DNA of 48,442 nucleotides, taken from contig DXEW01000029.1 in NCBI GenBank assembly GCA_019114755.1, positions 1-48,442 on the forward strand, in the 5' to 3' direction. The stretch comes from Candidatus Borkfalkia faecavium. GTDB lineage: Bacteria > Bacillota > Clostridia > Christensenellales > Borkfalkiaceae. The position numbers and the translations under genes were made by a program. A model generated the notes under the pieces. The model did no database searches, was not told the origin of the DNA, and saw only the letters and a program-made list of their open reading frames with translations. How positions within the stretch are numbered: position 1 is the stretch's first letter; each line of letters begins with the position of its first letter. Positions 37,197 to 45,888 of this stretch are shown piece after piece.

Positions 37197-39101
37197 TCAA
37201 AAAGCCGTCTTTTCGTCGTTTTCCTTTTTGACCTTGGCGACAAAGTCGGCAAGCGGCATGGCGCCCACGTCGCCCTTTTCGCGCATGCGCACGGCGACGG
37301 TGCCCTCTTCCTTCTCTTTATCGCCGATGATGAGCATGTACGGCAGCTTTTCCAGCTGCGCCTCGCGGATCTTGTAGCCGATCTTTTCGTTGCGCATGTC
37401 CGTCTCGGCGCGCAGGCCCTGCGCCTTCAGCGCCGCCTCCACCTCTTTGGCGTAGTCGGCAGATTTGTCGGACACGGGCAAAATTTTGACCTGCACGGGC
37501 GAGAGCCAGACGGGGAATTTGCCCGCATAGTGCTCGATGAGGATGCCGATGAAGCGCTCGATGGAACCGAACACCACGCGGTGGATCATGATCGGGCGGT
37601 GCTTCTGCCCGTCTTCACCGGTGTATTCCGCCTCAAAGCGCTGCGGCAGCTGGAAGTCGAGCTGGATGGTGCCGCACTGCCACGTCCTGCCGATGGAGTC
37701 GGTGAGGTGGAAGTCGATCTTGGGGCCGTAGAAGGCGCCGTCGCCCTCGTTGACGACGTAAGGAAGGTGCAGCTCGTCCAGCGCCTCGCGCAGGGCGGCC
37801 GTAGCGGTCTCCCAGTCCTCGTCGCTGCCCATGCTGTCTTCGGGGCGGGTGGAGAGTTCGACGTGGTACTTGAAGCCGAACAGGGTGTACACTTCGTTGA
37901 TGATGCGCACCACTCCCTTGATCTCGTCGGTGATCTGTTCGGGGAGCATGAAGATGTGCGCGTCGTCCTGCGTGAAGCAGCGCACGCGCATCAGGCCGTG
38001 CAGCTGGCCGCTCTTTTCGTGGCGGTGGACGAGACCCAGCTCGCCCATGCGGATGGGCAGGTCTTTATAACTGTGCGGGGCCATCTTGTAGATGAGCATG
38101 CCGCCCGGGCAGTTCATGGGCTTGATGGCGCAGTCTTCCCCGTCGATCTTGGTTGTATACATGTTGTCTTTATAGTGATCCCAATGCCCCGACGTCTCCC
38201 ACAGGCTGCGGTTCAAGATGATCGGCGTCTGCACTTCGACGTAGCCTTCGCGGGTGTGGATCTGCCGCCAGTAGTCGATGAGGATATTTTTGAGCACCAT
38301 GCCCTTGGGGAGGAAGAAGGGAAAGCCCTTGCCTTCGTTCATGAGGGCGAACAGGCCCAATTCCCTGCCAAGCTTTGTATGGTCGCGCTTTTTCGCCTCT
38401 TCGAGCATGGTGAAGTACGCCTTCATCTCGTCTTTTTTAGCAAAAGCCGTGCCGTAGATGCGGGTGAGCATCTTGTTCTTTTCGTTGCCGCGCCAGTACG
38501 CGCCGGCGATGCTGGTCAGCTTGAACGCCTTGATCTTGCCGGTGGAAGGCAGGTGCGGGCCGCGGCAGAGGTCTGTAAAGCCCCCCTGTTTGTAGAAGGA
38601 GATCTCTTCCCCTTCCGGCAGGTCTTTGATCAGCTCGACCTTATATTTTTCGGAATATTTGGTCATCAGCTTGATGGCGTCTTCGCGGGGCAGGGTGAAG
38701 CGCTCGACGGGCAGGTTGCTGTCGATGATCTTCTGCATCTCCGTCTCGATCTTGGAGAGGTCTTCCTGCGAGATGGGCGTCTTGAAGTCGATGTCGTAAT
38801 AGAAGCCGTTCTCGATGGTGGGGCCGATGGCGAGCTTGCAGGTGGGATAGATGCTCTTGACCGCCTGCGCCAGGACGTGCGCCGCCGTATGGCGGTACAC
38901 CTGCAGCCCCTCCTTATCCTTCAGCGTGACGATCTCGACCTCGGCGTCTTTGTCCACCACATAGGCGAGGTCTACCAGCTTGCCGTCCACCTTGGCGGCG
39001 ACGGCGGCGCGGGCCAGCCCTTCGCCGATGTCGGCCGCGATCTGCCTGCATGTGACGGGCGCAGCGTATTCGCGCTTGTCGCCTTTCAACGTTACGATCA
39101 T
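37197..39101 (-). CDS. thrS: Threonine--tRNA ligase
   Basis: 634-residue class II synthetase with N-terminal TGS domain, editing domain (HTAAHVLAQAV near residue 75 and the later Cys/His sites), catalytic core (motif 2 MRVRCFTQDDAHIF, motif 3 GSIERFIGILIEH) and C-terminal anticodon-binding domain. It charges tRNA-Thr and hydrolyses Ser-tRNA-Thr. A longer frame exists, but ATG at 39101 (MIVTLKGDK) has AAGGAGG five nt upstream. It is controlled by a T-box and lies between ytxC and infC as in Bacillus. Confidence 0.97.
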   Translation of the reverse strand: MIVTLKGDKREYAAPVTCRQIAADIGEGLARAAVAAKVDGKLVDLAYVVDKDAEVEIVTLKDKEGLQVYRHTAAHVLAQAVKSIYPTCKLAIGPTIENGFYYDIDFKTPISQEDLSKIETEMQKIIDSNLPVERFTLPREDAIKLMTKYSEKYKVELIKDLPEGEEISFYKQGGFTDLCRGPHLPSTGKIKAFKLTSIAGAYWRGNEKNKMLTRIYGTAFAKKDEMKAYFTMLEEAKKRDHTKLGRELGLFALMNEGKGFPFFLPKGMVLKNILIDYWRQIHTREGYVEVQTPIILNRSLWETSGHWDHYKDNMYTTKIDGEDCAIKPMNCPGGMLIYKMAPHSYKDLPIRMGELGLVHRHEKSGQLHGLMRVRCFTQDDAHIFMLPEQITDEIKGVVRIINEVYTLFGFKYHVELSTRPEDSMGSDEDWETATAALREALDELHLPYVVNEGDGAFYGPKIDFHLTDSIGRTWQCGTIQLDFQLPQRFEAEYTGEDGQKHRPIMIHRVVFGSIERFIGILIEHYAGKFPVWLSPVQVKILPVSDKSADYAKEVEAALKAQGLRAETDMRNEKIGYKIREAQLEKLPYMLIIGDKEKEEGTVAVRMREKGDVGAMPLADFVAKVKKENDEKTAF

Positions 39102-39127
39102 ATTTGCCTCCTTGTTCGTTTCCATAA

Positions 39128-39383
39128 AATAAAGATATGATAAAATAAAAAAGCGCCCCAACGAAATTCGTTAAGGACGCATGATCTCTTTGCGCGGTTC
39201 CACCTTACTTGCCGCCCGCAAAGGCGGCCTCTCTTTTGGGCATATTTGATAAAGATATGCAACTTTTTGCCGCAAAGAGCGGTTTCGCAAAGGGGCGGCA
39301 ACGCGGGGCTTACAGCAGATGTCCCGCTCTCTGCAGATGCGCGCCGAAGGCTACTTGTCTCTCTGCACACGGCAAATGAAATT
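39128..39383 (-). promoter_or_regulatory. T-box riboswitch of thrS
   Basis: The minus strand contains the T-box core AAGGTGGAACCGCG (39208-39195) followed by an intrinsic terminator: GCGTCC, then AACGA/TCGTT, then GGGGCGC and TTTTTTATTTT (about 39180-39141). The upstream 150 nt hold paired arms compatible with stem I. Uncharged tRNA-Thr would stabilise the antiterminator and allow thrS transcription. I did not assign the specifier codon with certainty. Confidence 0.93.
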
Positions 39384-39389
39384 AGTATT

Positions 39390-39418
39390 ATAATAATGCT
39401 TTTTTCGCCGTTTGTCAA
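39390..39418 (-). promoter_or_regulatory. Promoter of the T-box-thrS transcript
   Basis: Minus strand TTGACA (39418-39413), 17-nt spacer, TATTAT (39395-39390). Confidence 0.8.
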
Positions 39419-39454
39419 CAGTTTTGCCCGCCAAAAACGCCCCTTTCGGGCGGG

Positions 39455-39583
39455 CGGACGCATTTTTCTTTCAGGCGGAAAGGCGGGCGGTCACTTTTTT
39501 CTTTCAAAATGAAAAACGGTCGCGCGTATTTCTCTTTCAAGACAAAAAACAGCGGGCGCATTTTTCTTTCAAGACGAAAACCC
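39455..39583 (+). repeat. Four degenerate ~32-bp direct repeats after ytxC
   Basis: Units begin at about 39455, 39487, 39518 and 39551. Each has a CGC(A)TTTTTCTTTCAAGAC-like core and an A-rich or G+C-rich remainder. The last unit overlaps the ytxC stop codon. Units are diverged, have no spacer structure, and are not CRISPR. Confidence 0.75.
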
Positions 39584-40264
39584 CACGCGCCCGGCGTAAT
39601 AGCGGCGGAGGAAATTTTCCTCTGCGGCGCAGGGCGGGGCGAGGCATTCCACCTTCCCCGCGCCGCTCAATACGATCTCGCGCAGGGTGTCCAGCCGCGG
39701 GTCGGAGCCGATGAGGCAGGCGCGGCGCAGCTTCCGGCAGCGGCTGTCGTACACGCCGTCTTTTTTGACGAACACCTTGCCGCGGCTGCCCCCCAAAAGA
39801 TAGCGCATGAACTCTTCCAGCCTGCCGCGGGTGAACACGGCGGGCACGCAGGCGGCGACGCTCTCCCACTTTTTGCGGAGAGTTTGCAGGCGGAAGCGGT
39901 ACACGCCGTCTACGGCGCGCTCCCCTCCCGTCTGCAGGCGGGCGAGGATATAGCGGCGCTCCGGGGGAAAGTCGGCGGCGATCATCGCCGCCAGCAGGAT
40001 CTCGCGCTCCTCCCGCCCCAGCCCTGCGGGGCGGACGAGGCGGGAAAGCGCCGCGTACTTGTAGCCGATGCCGAGCACTTCCGCCGCCCGTTCGCAGGCG
40101 GCCTTTTCGGCTGCGGCGAGCCCCTCGCCGCGGGCGCGAAGGTAGATGCGCCCGTCGGCCGCGCAGATCTCGGCGCAGACGCCGCGCGCGTTCGCCAGCG
40201 CCCCCGCAATATAGGCGATGTAGCGGCAGCCCGCCTCCGCTTCGGAAAAAACCATCTGTTCCAT
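39569..40264 (-). CDS. ytxC: YtxC-like sporulation protein
   Basis: 231 residues. The central part, VYRFRLQTLRKKWESVAACV followed by FTRGRLEEFMRYLLGGSRGKVFV, matches the gFirFRLkdY...EYnEFIrLLryFV pattern of the YtxC family, and the gene stands directly upstream of thrS as in Bacillus. YtxC is a sporulation-associated protein of unknown biochemical role. The N-terminal third is Ala/Arg-rich and divergent. The ATG at 40264 lacks a ribosome site; a sigma-E-like -10 lies only 8-15 nt upstream, so the transcript may be nearly leaderless or translation may begin a few codons later. Confidence 0.7.
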   Translation of the reverse strand: MEQMVFSEAEAGCRYIAYIAGALANARGVCAEICAADGRIYLRARGEGLAAAEKAACERAAEVLGIGYKYAALSRLVRPAGLGREEREILLAAMIAADFPPERRYILARLQTGGERAVDGVYRFRLQTLRKKWESVAACVPAVFTRGRLEEFMRYLLGGSRGKVFVKKDGVYDSRCRKLRRACLIGSDPRLDTLREIVLSGAGKVECLAPPCAAEENFLRRYYAGRVGFSS

Positions 40265-40271
40265 ATAGTTC

Positions 40272-40300
40272 AGTGTATGCAGGCAAAGGCGTTTTATTTA
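40272..40300 (-). promoter_or_regulatory. Candidate sigma-E promoter of ytxC
   Basis: Minus strand TAAATAA (40300-40294), 14-nt spacer, CATACACT (40279-40272). The -10 is a full match to the sigma-E form CATACAMT; the -35 is weaker. Confidence 0.5.
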
Positions 40301-40360
40301 CGCGGCGGGGGCGGGCGAAGGGCGAATTATAAAAAATTTCGGCGTCTTTGCCCTTTGAAC

Positions 40361-40389
40361 TTGACTATTTTGCGCAAACATTATATAAT
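40361..40389 (+). promoter_or_regulatory. Promoter of the PLDc_N-leuS transcript
   Basis: TTGACT (40361-40366), 17-nt spacer, TATAAT (40384-40389), 32 nt before the small gene. Divergent from the ytxC promoter. Confidence 0.85.
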
Positions 40390-40421
40390 CAAATGAAACA
40401 TTGTTTTCGGAAGGAGAGCCT

Positions 40422-40616
40422 ATGCCGCCCTTTGTGTACGCGATCATCGCGGCGCTGATCGTACATTATTTCCTCGCCATCTTCACCATCTACCTGCTGC
40501 TCAAAGACATGGGGGTAGTGAAGGCGGTCATACCGTGGAATCTTGTCGTCCTGCTGCTGCCGATCGCGGGGCCGCTTTCCTATCTGATCTACAGGAGCAT
40601 CAAACAGAAAAAATGA
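40422..40616 (+). CDS. Two-helix membrane microprotein, PLDc_N-like
   Basis: 64 residues with hydrophobic helices at about 4-26 and 36-58. The second reads [19 protein letters not shown], the pattern of the PLDc_N (phospholipase D-nuclease N-terminal) domain found alone in many small membrane proteins. The ATG at 40422 has GGAAGGAG upstream; a longer frame starting in the promoter is less likely. It precedes leuS by 25 nt and shares its promoter. Function unknown. Confidence 0.8.
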   Translation: MPPFVYAIIAALIVHYFLAIFTIYLLLKDMGVVKAVIPWNLVVLLLPIAGPLSYLIYRSIKQKK

Positions 40617-40641
40617 GCGGAGCGCTCGCGGAGGTATCGTT

Positions 40642-43068
40642 ATGGACATGAAAGCCGTTGAAAGCAAGTGGCAGCAGCGGTGGGAGAAGACCAAAGAGAA
40701 CTGCTTCAACAAAAAAAATATCGACAAAAAGTACTATGTGCTGGAAATGTTTTCCTACCCTTCCGGCGCAAAACTGCACATCGGGCACTGGTATAACTAC
40801 GGCCCTTCGGACAGCTTTGCGCGCTTCAAGAAGATGCAGGGCTACGAAGTGTTCCAGCCGATGGGTTTTGACGCCTTCGGCCTGCCCGCCGAAAACTACG
40901 CCATCAAGACCCAGATCCACCCCAAAGACTCGACGGAGAAGAACATCGAGACCATGGAGCACCAGCTCAAGGCGATGGGCGCCATGTTCGACTGGTCTGC
41001 CGAGGTCAAGACCTGCGAGGAAAACTACTACAAGTGGACGCAGTGGATGTTCCTCAAATTATACGAAAACGGCCTCGCCTACCGCAAGGAAGCGCCCGTC
41101 AACTGGTGCCCGAGCTGCAACACCGTGCTCGCCAACGAGCAGGTGGTGGAAGGCTGCTGCGAGCGCTGCGGCACGCCCGTCATCAAGCGCGACCTCACGC
41201 AGTGGTTCTTTAAGATCACCCAATACGCCGAGGAGCTTTTGCAGGGGCTGAACACCATCGACTGGCCGGAAAAGACGAAGCTGATGCAGCGCAACTGGAT
41301 CGGCAAATCGGTGGGCTGCGAGATCGAGTTCGCCTGCGAGAGCGGGGATACCTTCCGCGTGTTCACCACCCGCTGCGACACCATTTTCGGCGTCTCGTAC
41401 GTCGTGCTCGCGCCCGAACATCCGCTGGTGAAAAAGCTGGTCTCCGACGAGCAGCGCCCCGCCGTGGAGGCGTACATCGAACAGACGGCGAAGACCAACG
41501 AGATCGACCGCCTCTCCTCTTCGCGCGAGAAGACGGGCGTGTTCATCGGCCACTATGCCGTCAACCCCATCAACGGGGAAAAGATCCCCATCTACGCGGC
41601 GGACTATGTGCTGTACTCGTACGGCACCGGCGCCGTGATGGGCGTGCCCGCGCACGATGAGCGCGACTTCGCCTTTGCCCAAAAGTACGGCCTGCCCGTG
41701 AAAAAGGTCATCGAAAACAGGAACGGCGATACGGTGCTCCCCTTCTGCGAAGACGGCATCTGCGTCAACAGCCTGCAGTTCGACGGGCGGTTCGGCGAAG
41801 AGGCGCGCACGGAGATCGCCAATTATCTTTCCAAGATCGGCAAGGGCGAGCGCAAGGTCAACTACCGCCTGCGCGACTGGCTGGTATCCCGCCAACGCTA
41901 CTGGGGCGCGCCCATCCCCGTCGTCCACTGCCCCCACTGCGGCATCGTGCCCGTTCCCTATAAGGACCTGCCCGTCAAACTGCCGTACAACGTGGAGTTC
42001 AAGCCGGACGGCAAGTCGCCCCTGGCAAAGTGCGACGAGTTCATGCACACCAAGTGCCCCAAGTGCGGCGCGGACGCCACGCGCGACCCCGACACTTTGG
42101 ATACCTTCGTCTGCTCCAGCTGGTACTACCTGCGCTATGCCGACGCGCACAACAACAAGCAGCCCTTTGACACCGAGATCGTGGACAAGATGCTGCCCGT
42201 AGACAAATATATCGGCGGCGCCGAGCACGCCTGCATGCACCTGCTGTATGCGCGCTTCTTCACCAAGGCGCTGCGCGACATGGGCTACCTGCACTTCGAC
42301 GAGCCCTTCAAATCTCTGGTGCATCAGGGCGTCATTTTGGGGCCTGACGGCAACAGGATGTCAAAATCGAAGGGTAATATCGTCTCCCCCGACGAATATG
42401 TGTCTACCTACGGCTCGGACGTATTCCGCATGTATCTGATGTTCGGCTTCTCGTACACGGAGGGCGGGCCGTGGAGCGACGACGGCATCAAGTCGGTCGC
42501 CAAATTCCTCGACCGCGTGGAGCGCTTCGTTCTCAAGGCGGCGGAGCTGCCGGATGCGGAGGCAAAGCCGCTCGGCGCCGCCGAAAAGGAGCTCAACTAC
42601 GCCCGCAACTACGCGATCAAACAGATCACGCGCGACGTGGAGAACTTCTCCTTCAACACCGCCGTGGCGCGGCTGATGGAATACGTCAACGCCCTGTATA
42701 AATACGACGGCCAGGCGCAGAAGGACGAGGGCTTCCTGAAAGAAAGCACGCGCGATCTGCTGCTGCTCATCGCCCCCTTCGCCCCCCACTTTGCCGAAGA
42801 GCTGTGGGAACGCTTCGGCGGCAAGTATTCCATCTTCGATCAGCGCTACCCCGTCTGCGACGAATCGGCGCTGGTGCGCGAGGAAACGGAGTACGCCGTG
42901 CAGGTGAACAGCAAGATCAAGGCCAAGATGATGATCTCCAAAAACAGCAGCCAGGAAGAGATCCGCGAAGCGGTGCTCGCAGACGACGCCATCCGTCCGC
43001 TGGTGGAAGGCAAGGTCATCCGCAAGTTCATCGTCGTGCCCGGAAGGCTGGTCAACATCATCGTATAA
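40642..43068 (+). CDS. leuS: Leucine--tRNA ligase
   Basis: 808-residue class I synthetase. HIGH motif is [12 protein letters not shown] (about 48-60), the zinc-type cysteines CPSCNTVL and CERCGTP follow, then the CP1 editing domain ([20 protein letters not shown]), and NRMSKSKGN (KMSKS) near residue 571. It charges tRNA-Leu and hydrolyses mischarged products. ATG at 40642 has a GGAGG site. There is no T-box in the 25 nt before it, nor between the promoter at 40361-40389 and the small upstream gene. Confidence 0.98.
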   Translation: MDMKAVESKWQQRWEKTKENCFNKKNIDKKYYVLEMFSYPSGAKLHIGHWYNYGPSDSFARFKKMQGYEVFQPMGFDAFGLPAENYAIKTQIHPKDSTEKNIETMEHQLKAMGAMFDWSAEVKTCEENYYKWTQWMFLKLYENGLAYRKEAPVNWCPSCNTVLANEQVVEGCCERCGTPVIKRDLTQWFFKITQYAEELLQGLNTIDWPEKTKLMQRNWIGKSVGCEIEFACESGDTFRVFTTRCDTIFGVSYVVLAPEHPLVKKLVSDEQRPAVEAYIEQTAKTNEIDRLSSSREKTGVFIGHYAVNPINGEKIPIYAADYVLYSYGTGAVMGVPAHDERDFAFAQKYGLPVKKVIENRNGDTVLPFCEDGICVNSLQFDGRFGEEARTEIANYLSKIGKGERKVNYRLRDWLVSRQRYWGAPIPVVHCPHCGIVPVPYKDLPVKLPYNVEFKPDGKSPLAKCDEFMHTKCPKCGADATRDPDTLDTFVCSSWYYLRYADAHNNKQPFDTEIVDKMLPVDKYIGGAEHACMHLLYARFFTKALRDMGYLHFDEPFKSLVHQGVILGPDGNRMSKSKGNIVSPDEYVSTYGSDVFRMYLMFGFSYTEGGPWSDDGIKSVAKFLDRVERFVLKAAELPDAEAKPLGAAEKELNYARNYAIKQITRDVENFSFNTAVARLMEYVNALYKYDGQAQKDEGFLKESTRDLLLLIAPFAPHFAEELWERFGGKYSIFDQRYPVCDESALVREETEYAVQVNSKIKAKMMISKNSSQEEIREAVLADDAIRPLVEGKVIRKFIVVPGRLVNIIV

Positions 43069-43088
43069 AAAGCCATACACTGCAAAAC

Positions 43089-43121
43089 GCCCTGCGGCAG
43101 ACGCCGCAGGGCTTATATTTT
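43089..43121 (+). terminator. Intrinsic terminator of leuS
   Basis: GCCCTGCGGC, loop AGAC, GCCGCAGGGC, followed by TTATATTTT, 20 nt after the stop. Confidence 0.92.
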
Positions 43122-43143
43122 ATGCACAAACTTATCAAACGTA

Positions 43144-43169
43144 CGGGCGCGGCAGAACTGCCGCGCCCG
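43144..43169 (-). terminator. Hairpin downstream of lysC
   Basis: CGGGCGCGGCAG/CTGCCGCGCCCG, a perfect 12-bp stem with a 2-nt gap. The minus-strand tail TACGTTTGAT has no strong U-run, so it is a plausible but unproven terminator. Confidence 0.6.
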
Positions 43170-43196
43170 CTTCGGGTCATGAAAATATCGGCGCCC

Positions 43197-44549
43197 TTAT
43201 TCCGCCTCCGCCTTTTTGCGCTTCCCCTTTAAGAAGAACTCGTAATAGACGGCGCGCAGGCACTTTTCGTAATCGTCGTTGTCGATGCCGACGATGATAT
43301 TGAGCTCGCTGGAGCCCTGGTCGATCATGCGCACGTTGATGCCCGCGTCGGAGAGCGCCTTAAAAAGGCGCGCCGAGGTGCCGACGCTGGCCGCCATGCC
43401 GTGGCCGACGGTGGCGACGAGGGCGATGTTTTCCAGCACGCGGATGTAATCGGGATGCACCGCCTCGGAAATCTGGCCGATCAGCCTGTCGAGGACGCCG
43501 TCCGTCAGGTACTTGCTCTCGATGACGAGGGACAGGGTGTCGATGCCGGAGGGCATATGCTCGAAGCTGATGCCGTCCTGTTCGAGGATGGAGAGCACCT
43601 TGCGCGCAAAGCCTATTTCGGAATTCATCATCGACTTTTCCAGATATAAGACGGTGAAGTCCTTTTTGCCGGCGATGCCCGTGACCGTTTTGCCGTGCTT
43701 TTTATATTTTTTGGAGGGAAGGATGAGGGTGCCGGCGTCTTCGGGGCGGAAGGTGTTCTTGATCTTGATGGGGATATCCCCCTTGCGGACGGGGAAGATG
43801 GAGTCTGCATGCAGCACGTTAGCGCCCATGTAGGAGAGCTCGCGCAGCTCTTTGAAGCTGATCACCTCGATCTTTTCGGGGTTGTTGACGATGCGCGGGT
43901 CGCAGGCGAGGAAGCCGCTGACGTCCGTCCAGTTTTCATACAGTTCGGCGTTGACGGCGCGCGCCACGATGGAGCCGCTGATGTCGCTGCCGCCGCGCGA
44001 AAAGGTCTTGATATTGCCGTGCGCATCGGTGCCGTAAAAGCCGGGGATGACGGCGTTTTGGCAGGAAGAAAGGCGTTCGGCGATCAGGGGATACGACTTT
44101 TCTTCGTCGAAGGCGCCGTTTTCTTTGAAGAAGATGACGTCCTTCGCGTCCACGAATTCCCAGCCGAGTTTGGCGGCGATGATGCGGGCGTTGAGGTATT
44201 CGCCGCGGGAAGCGGTGAAATCGGCGCTCTTTTTCAGCCCGATCTCGCGCTCGGTCTCGTCCAGCACCGCCTCGATGTCGAACGAAGTGATGCCCAACTC
44301 TTCCACGATGGAGGTAAAGCGGCGGCGGATAGCCGAAAACGAGGCTGCACAACTGCCTGTCTGCGCCGCAGAGCGGTAGCATTCGTATAAGAGGTCGGTC
44401 ACCTTGATATCGTTGGAAAAGCGCTTGCCGGGCGCGGAGACGACGGCGAACCGCCTGGCAGGGTCTGCGCGCAGAATGTCTGCCACGCGCGATATGTTGT
44501 TGCCGTCCGCCAAAGACGAACCGCCGAATTTACAGACGATGAGTTTCAT
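43197..44549 (-). CDS. lysC: Aspartate kinase
   Basis: 450-residue enzyme phosphorylating aspartate, the first step to lysine, threonine, methionine and diaminopimelate. Kinase motifs: KFGGSSLADG at the N-terminus and SRGGSDISGSIVA in the middle. Two ACT regulatory domains fill about residues 300-440 (VLYLEKSMMNSE and VATVGHGMAASVGTSARLFKAL). The frame extends upstream as antisense-like sequence; ATG at 44549 has AAAGGAGATCACC and gives the family N-terminus. It overlaps the DUF1015 gene by 20 nt. Confidence 0.95.
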   Translation of the reverse strand: MKLIVCKFGGSSLADGNNISRVADILRADPARRFAVVSAPGKRFSNDIKVTDLLYECYRSAAQTGSCAASFSAIRRRFTSIVEELGITSFDIEAVLDETEREIGLKKSADFTASRGEYLNARIIAAKLGWEFVDAKDVIFFKENGAFDEEKSYPLIAERLSSCQNAVIPGFYGTDAHGNIKTFSRGGSDISGSIVARAVNAELYENWTDVSGFLACDPRIVNNPEKIEVISFKELRELSYMGANVLHADSIFPVRKGDIPIKIKNTFRPEDAGTLILPSKKYKKHGKTVTGIAGKKDFTVLYLEKSMMNSEIGFARKVLSILEQDGISFEHMPSGIDTLSLVIESKYLTDGVLDRLIGQISEAVHPDYIRVLENIALVATVGHGMAASVGTSARLFKALSDAGINVRMIDQGSSELNIIVGIDNDDYEKCLRAVYYEFFLKGKRKKAEAE

Positions 44550-45744
44550 TGGTGATCTCCTTTCCTTCCATGTAATACCGTTTCTCTTCACTCTCTCCCA
44601 TCGAAAAGGTCTTGCGGGGCAGGCTGCCGCCGCGCAGCACCTGATCGAACAGCTCCGATTTATCCATCGCAGGCAGGGCGATGCCGACGTAGCCGGCATT
44701 TTCCGCCGTCAGGGCGCGGAGCGCCTCTTCGCCGTGCACATAGTCCACGCTGCCGCCGTGTTCGGCGATGTAAGCGGCGATGATGCGGTCTGTTTCCGCC
44801 ACCGCTTCGGCCGCCGCCGCGGGCACGCGGACGCTCGTTCCCCTGCCGCCCGCATACAAAGCGGCGCTGCCTTCCCCCTGCGCACGCGCCGCAAAGGCGC
44901 GAGAGAAACCTTCGGCGTCCACTCCCTTTACAAGGCGGTGGATGGCCTCGAAGCGGATGCCGGCGTCGTGGATGTTGACAGCCTCGCAGAGGGCGAAGCG
45001 GGCGGGATGCGTCTTTTGCTCTTCCGCGGAGAGGGCGGGCTTGATCTTGTCCCAGGCGGCCTTCGCCGTCGCCAGCGAGTGGTTGCCGTCGCCGACCATG
45101 AACAGCATGCCGCCCTTTTCCAGCTTTTCAAAGGCGGAAATGACGGCGGCGGTATCCGGCAGGCGCTTGCCCGTGACGTGGCCGCCGCCCATGTTCAGCT
45201 CGGTATCGTACAATACCTCCAGCGGGGCGCCCTTCCAGGGGCCGAGCACGCTGTCGGCGGGGTCGTCGTACAAGAGCATGACGTGCGGAAATTCCATCAC
45301 CGCCGCCTCGCGGATCTTCAGGCGGGGCGGGATGCGCTCGACGATGGTCGCCTCGGTGGCGCGGATGAGGGCGCTGCTCTTCTTTTCAAACGAATACGCC
45401 TCCAGATCGACGGCGATGACGACGCCCGTGCGCAGCGGCGCCGTCTGCGTCTTGCGCTCGACGAGGATAAAGCCCGGCTCCAACTTGCGGAAAACGCCCG
45501 CATCGCGGTAGGCGCGCATGGTGCGGGCGATCTCTTCCACCCGCGCGGCGCAGTCTTCTTCCAGATAGATCTCGGGAAGGGTCAGGCGCAGGGTGGAGGG
45601 AGCATCCCCCACCAAGGCTTCCAGCTGCCGCCAATAGGCGGCGTCGGAGGTGTGCTGGTCGCAGGCGATGACCGCCCAGCGATACAGATCGACGCCCGCG
45701 GCAGGCAAAAGCACCTCGGGCGCAGCGATACAATGTCTGTTCAT
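44530..45744 (-). CDS. DUF1015-family protein
   Basis: 404 residues. The sequence VIACDQHTSD near residue 25, followed by a middle segment LFMVGDGNHSLATAKAAWD, is the hallmark of DUF1015 proteins, whose function is not established (often near serine biosynthesis genes in Firmicutes). The GDGNHS motif suggests a nucleotide- or metal-binding site (inference). It is followed by lysC with a 20-nt overlap, so it may be part of an aspartate/serine-related operon. No serA or serC is in view. Confidence 0.85.
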   Translation of the reverse strand: MNRHCIAAPEVLLPAAGVDLYRWAVIACDQHTSDAAYWRQLEALVGDAPSTLRLTLPEIYLEEDCAARVEEIARTMRAYRDAGVFRKLEPGFILVERKTQTAPLRTGVVIAVDLEAYSFEKKSSALIRATEATIVERIPPRLKIREAAVMEFPHVMLLYDDPADSVLGPWKGAPLEVLYDTELNMGGGHVTGKRLPDTAAVISAFEKLEKGGMLFMVGDGNHSLATAKAAWDKIKPALSAEEQKTHPARFALCEAVNIHDAGIRFEAIHRLVKGVDAEGFSRAFAARAQGEGSAALYAGGRGTSVRVPAAAAEAVAETDRIIAAYIAEHGGSVDYVHGEEALRALTAENAGYVGIALPAMDKSELFDQVLRGGSLPRKTFSMGESEEKRYYMEGKEITNETHRL

Positions 45745-45768
45745 ATGTGAAAAACCTTTGGATGCGGC

Positions 45769-45888
45769 TCAGCCGCCGTAATTGACGACGGCAAAGACGA
45801 TGACCGCCAGCGCGATCGCCAGCAGTTTGATGGGGATATTGTCGATAAAGATACCGGCGACGCGGCGCCAAAAGCTCTTCTCTCTCAT
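45769..45888 (-). CDS. CdaR remnant: 39-aa single-helix membrane protein after cdaA
   Basis: 39 residues: a short basic N-terminus, FIDNIPIKLLAIALAVIVFAVV as the one transmembrane helix, then only NYGG. Its start overlaps the cdaA stop as ATGA and has GGAGGAAACGCGC upstream. In Clostridia and Bacilli the next gene is cdaR (YbbR), whose N-terminal anchor looks just like this but is followed by several extracellular YbbR domains. Here nothing follows: the DUF1015 gene begins 24 nt later, and no frame in the gap restores a YbbR domain. It is therefore either a degenerate CdaR or a purpose-built microprotein that keeps the helix known to contact CdaA. Ribosome site and conserved overlap favour expression. 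Confidence 0.75.
   Translation of the reverse strand: MREKSFWRRVAGIFIDNIPIKLLAIALAVIVFAVVNYGG

Noticed and set aside
36273..39140. 955-codon plus-strand frame
   Set aside because: Antisense of thrS, the infC leader, infC and part of rpmI; it crosses a T-box-controlled and an L20-controlled gene and has no recognisable domain.
39455..39583. CRISPR array
   Set aside because: Units are diverged and directly adjacent, with no unique spacers and no cas genes nearby.
44550..44699. Longer N-terminus of aspartate kinase
   Set aside because: The 50 extra codons overlap the DUF1015 gene; ATG 44549 has a ribosome site and gives the family N-terminus.
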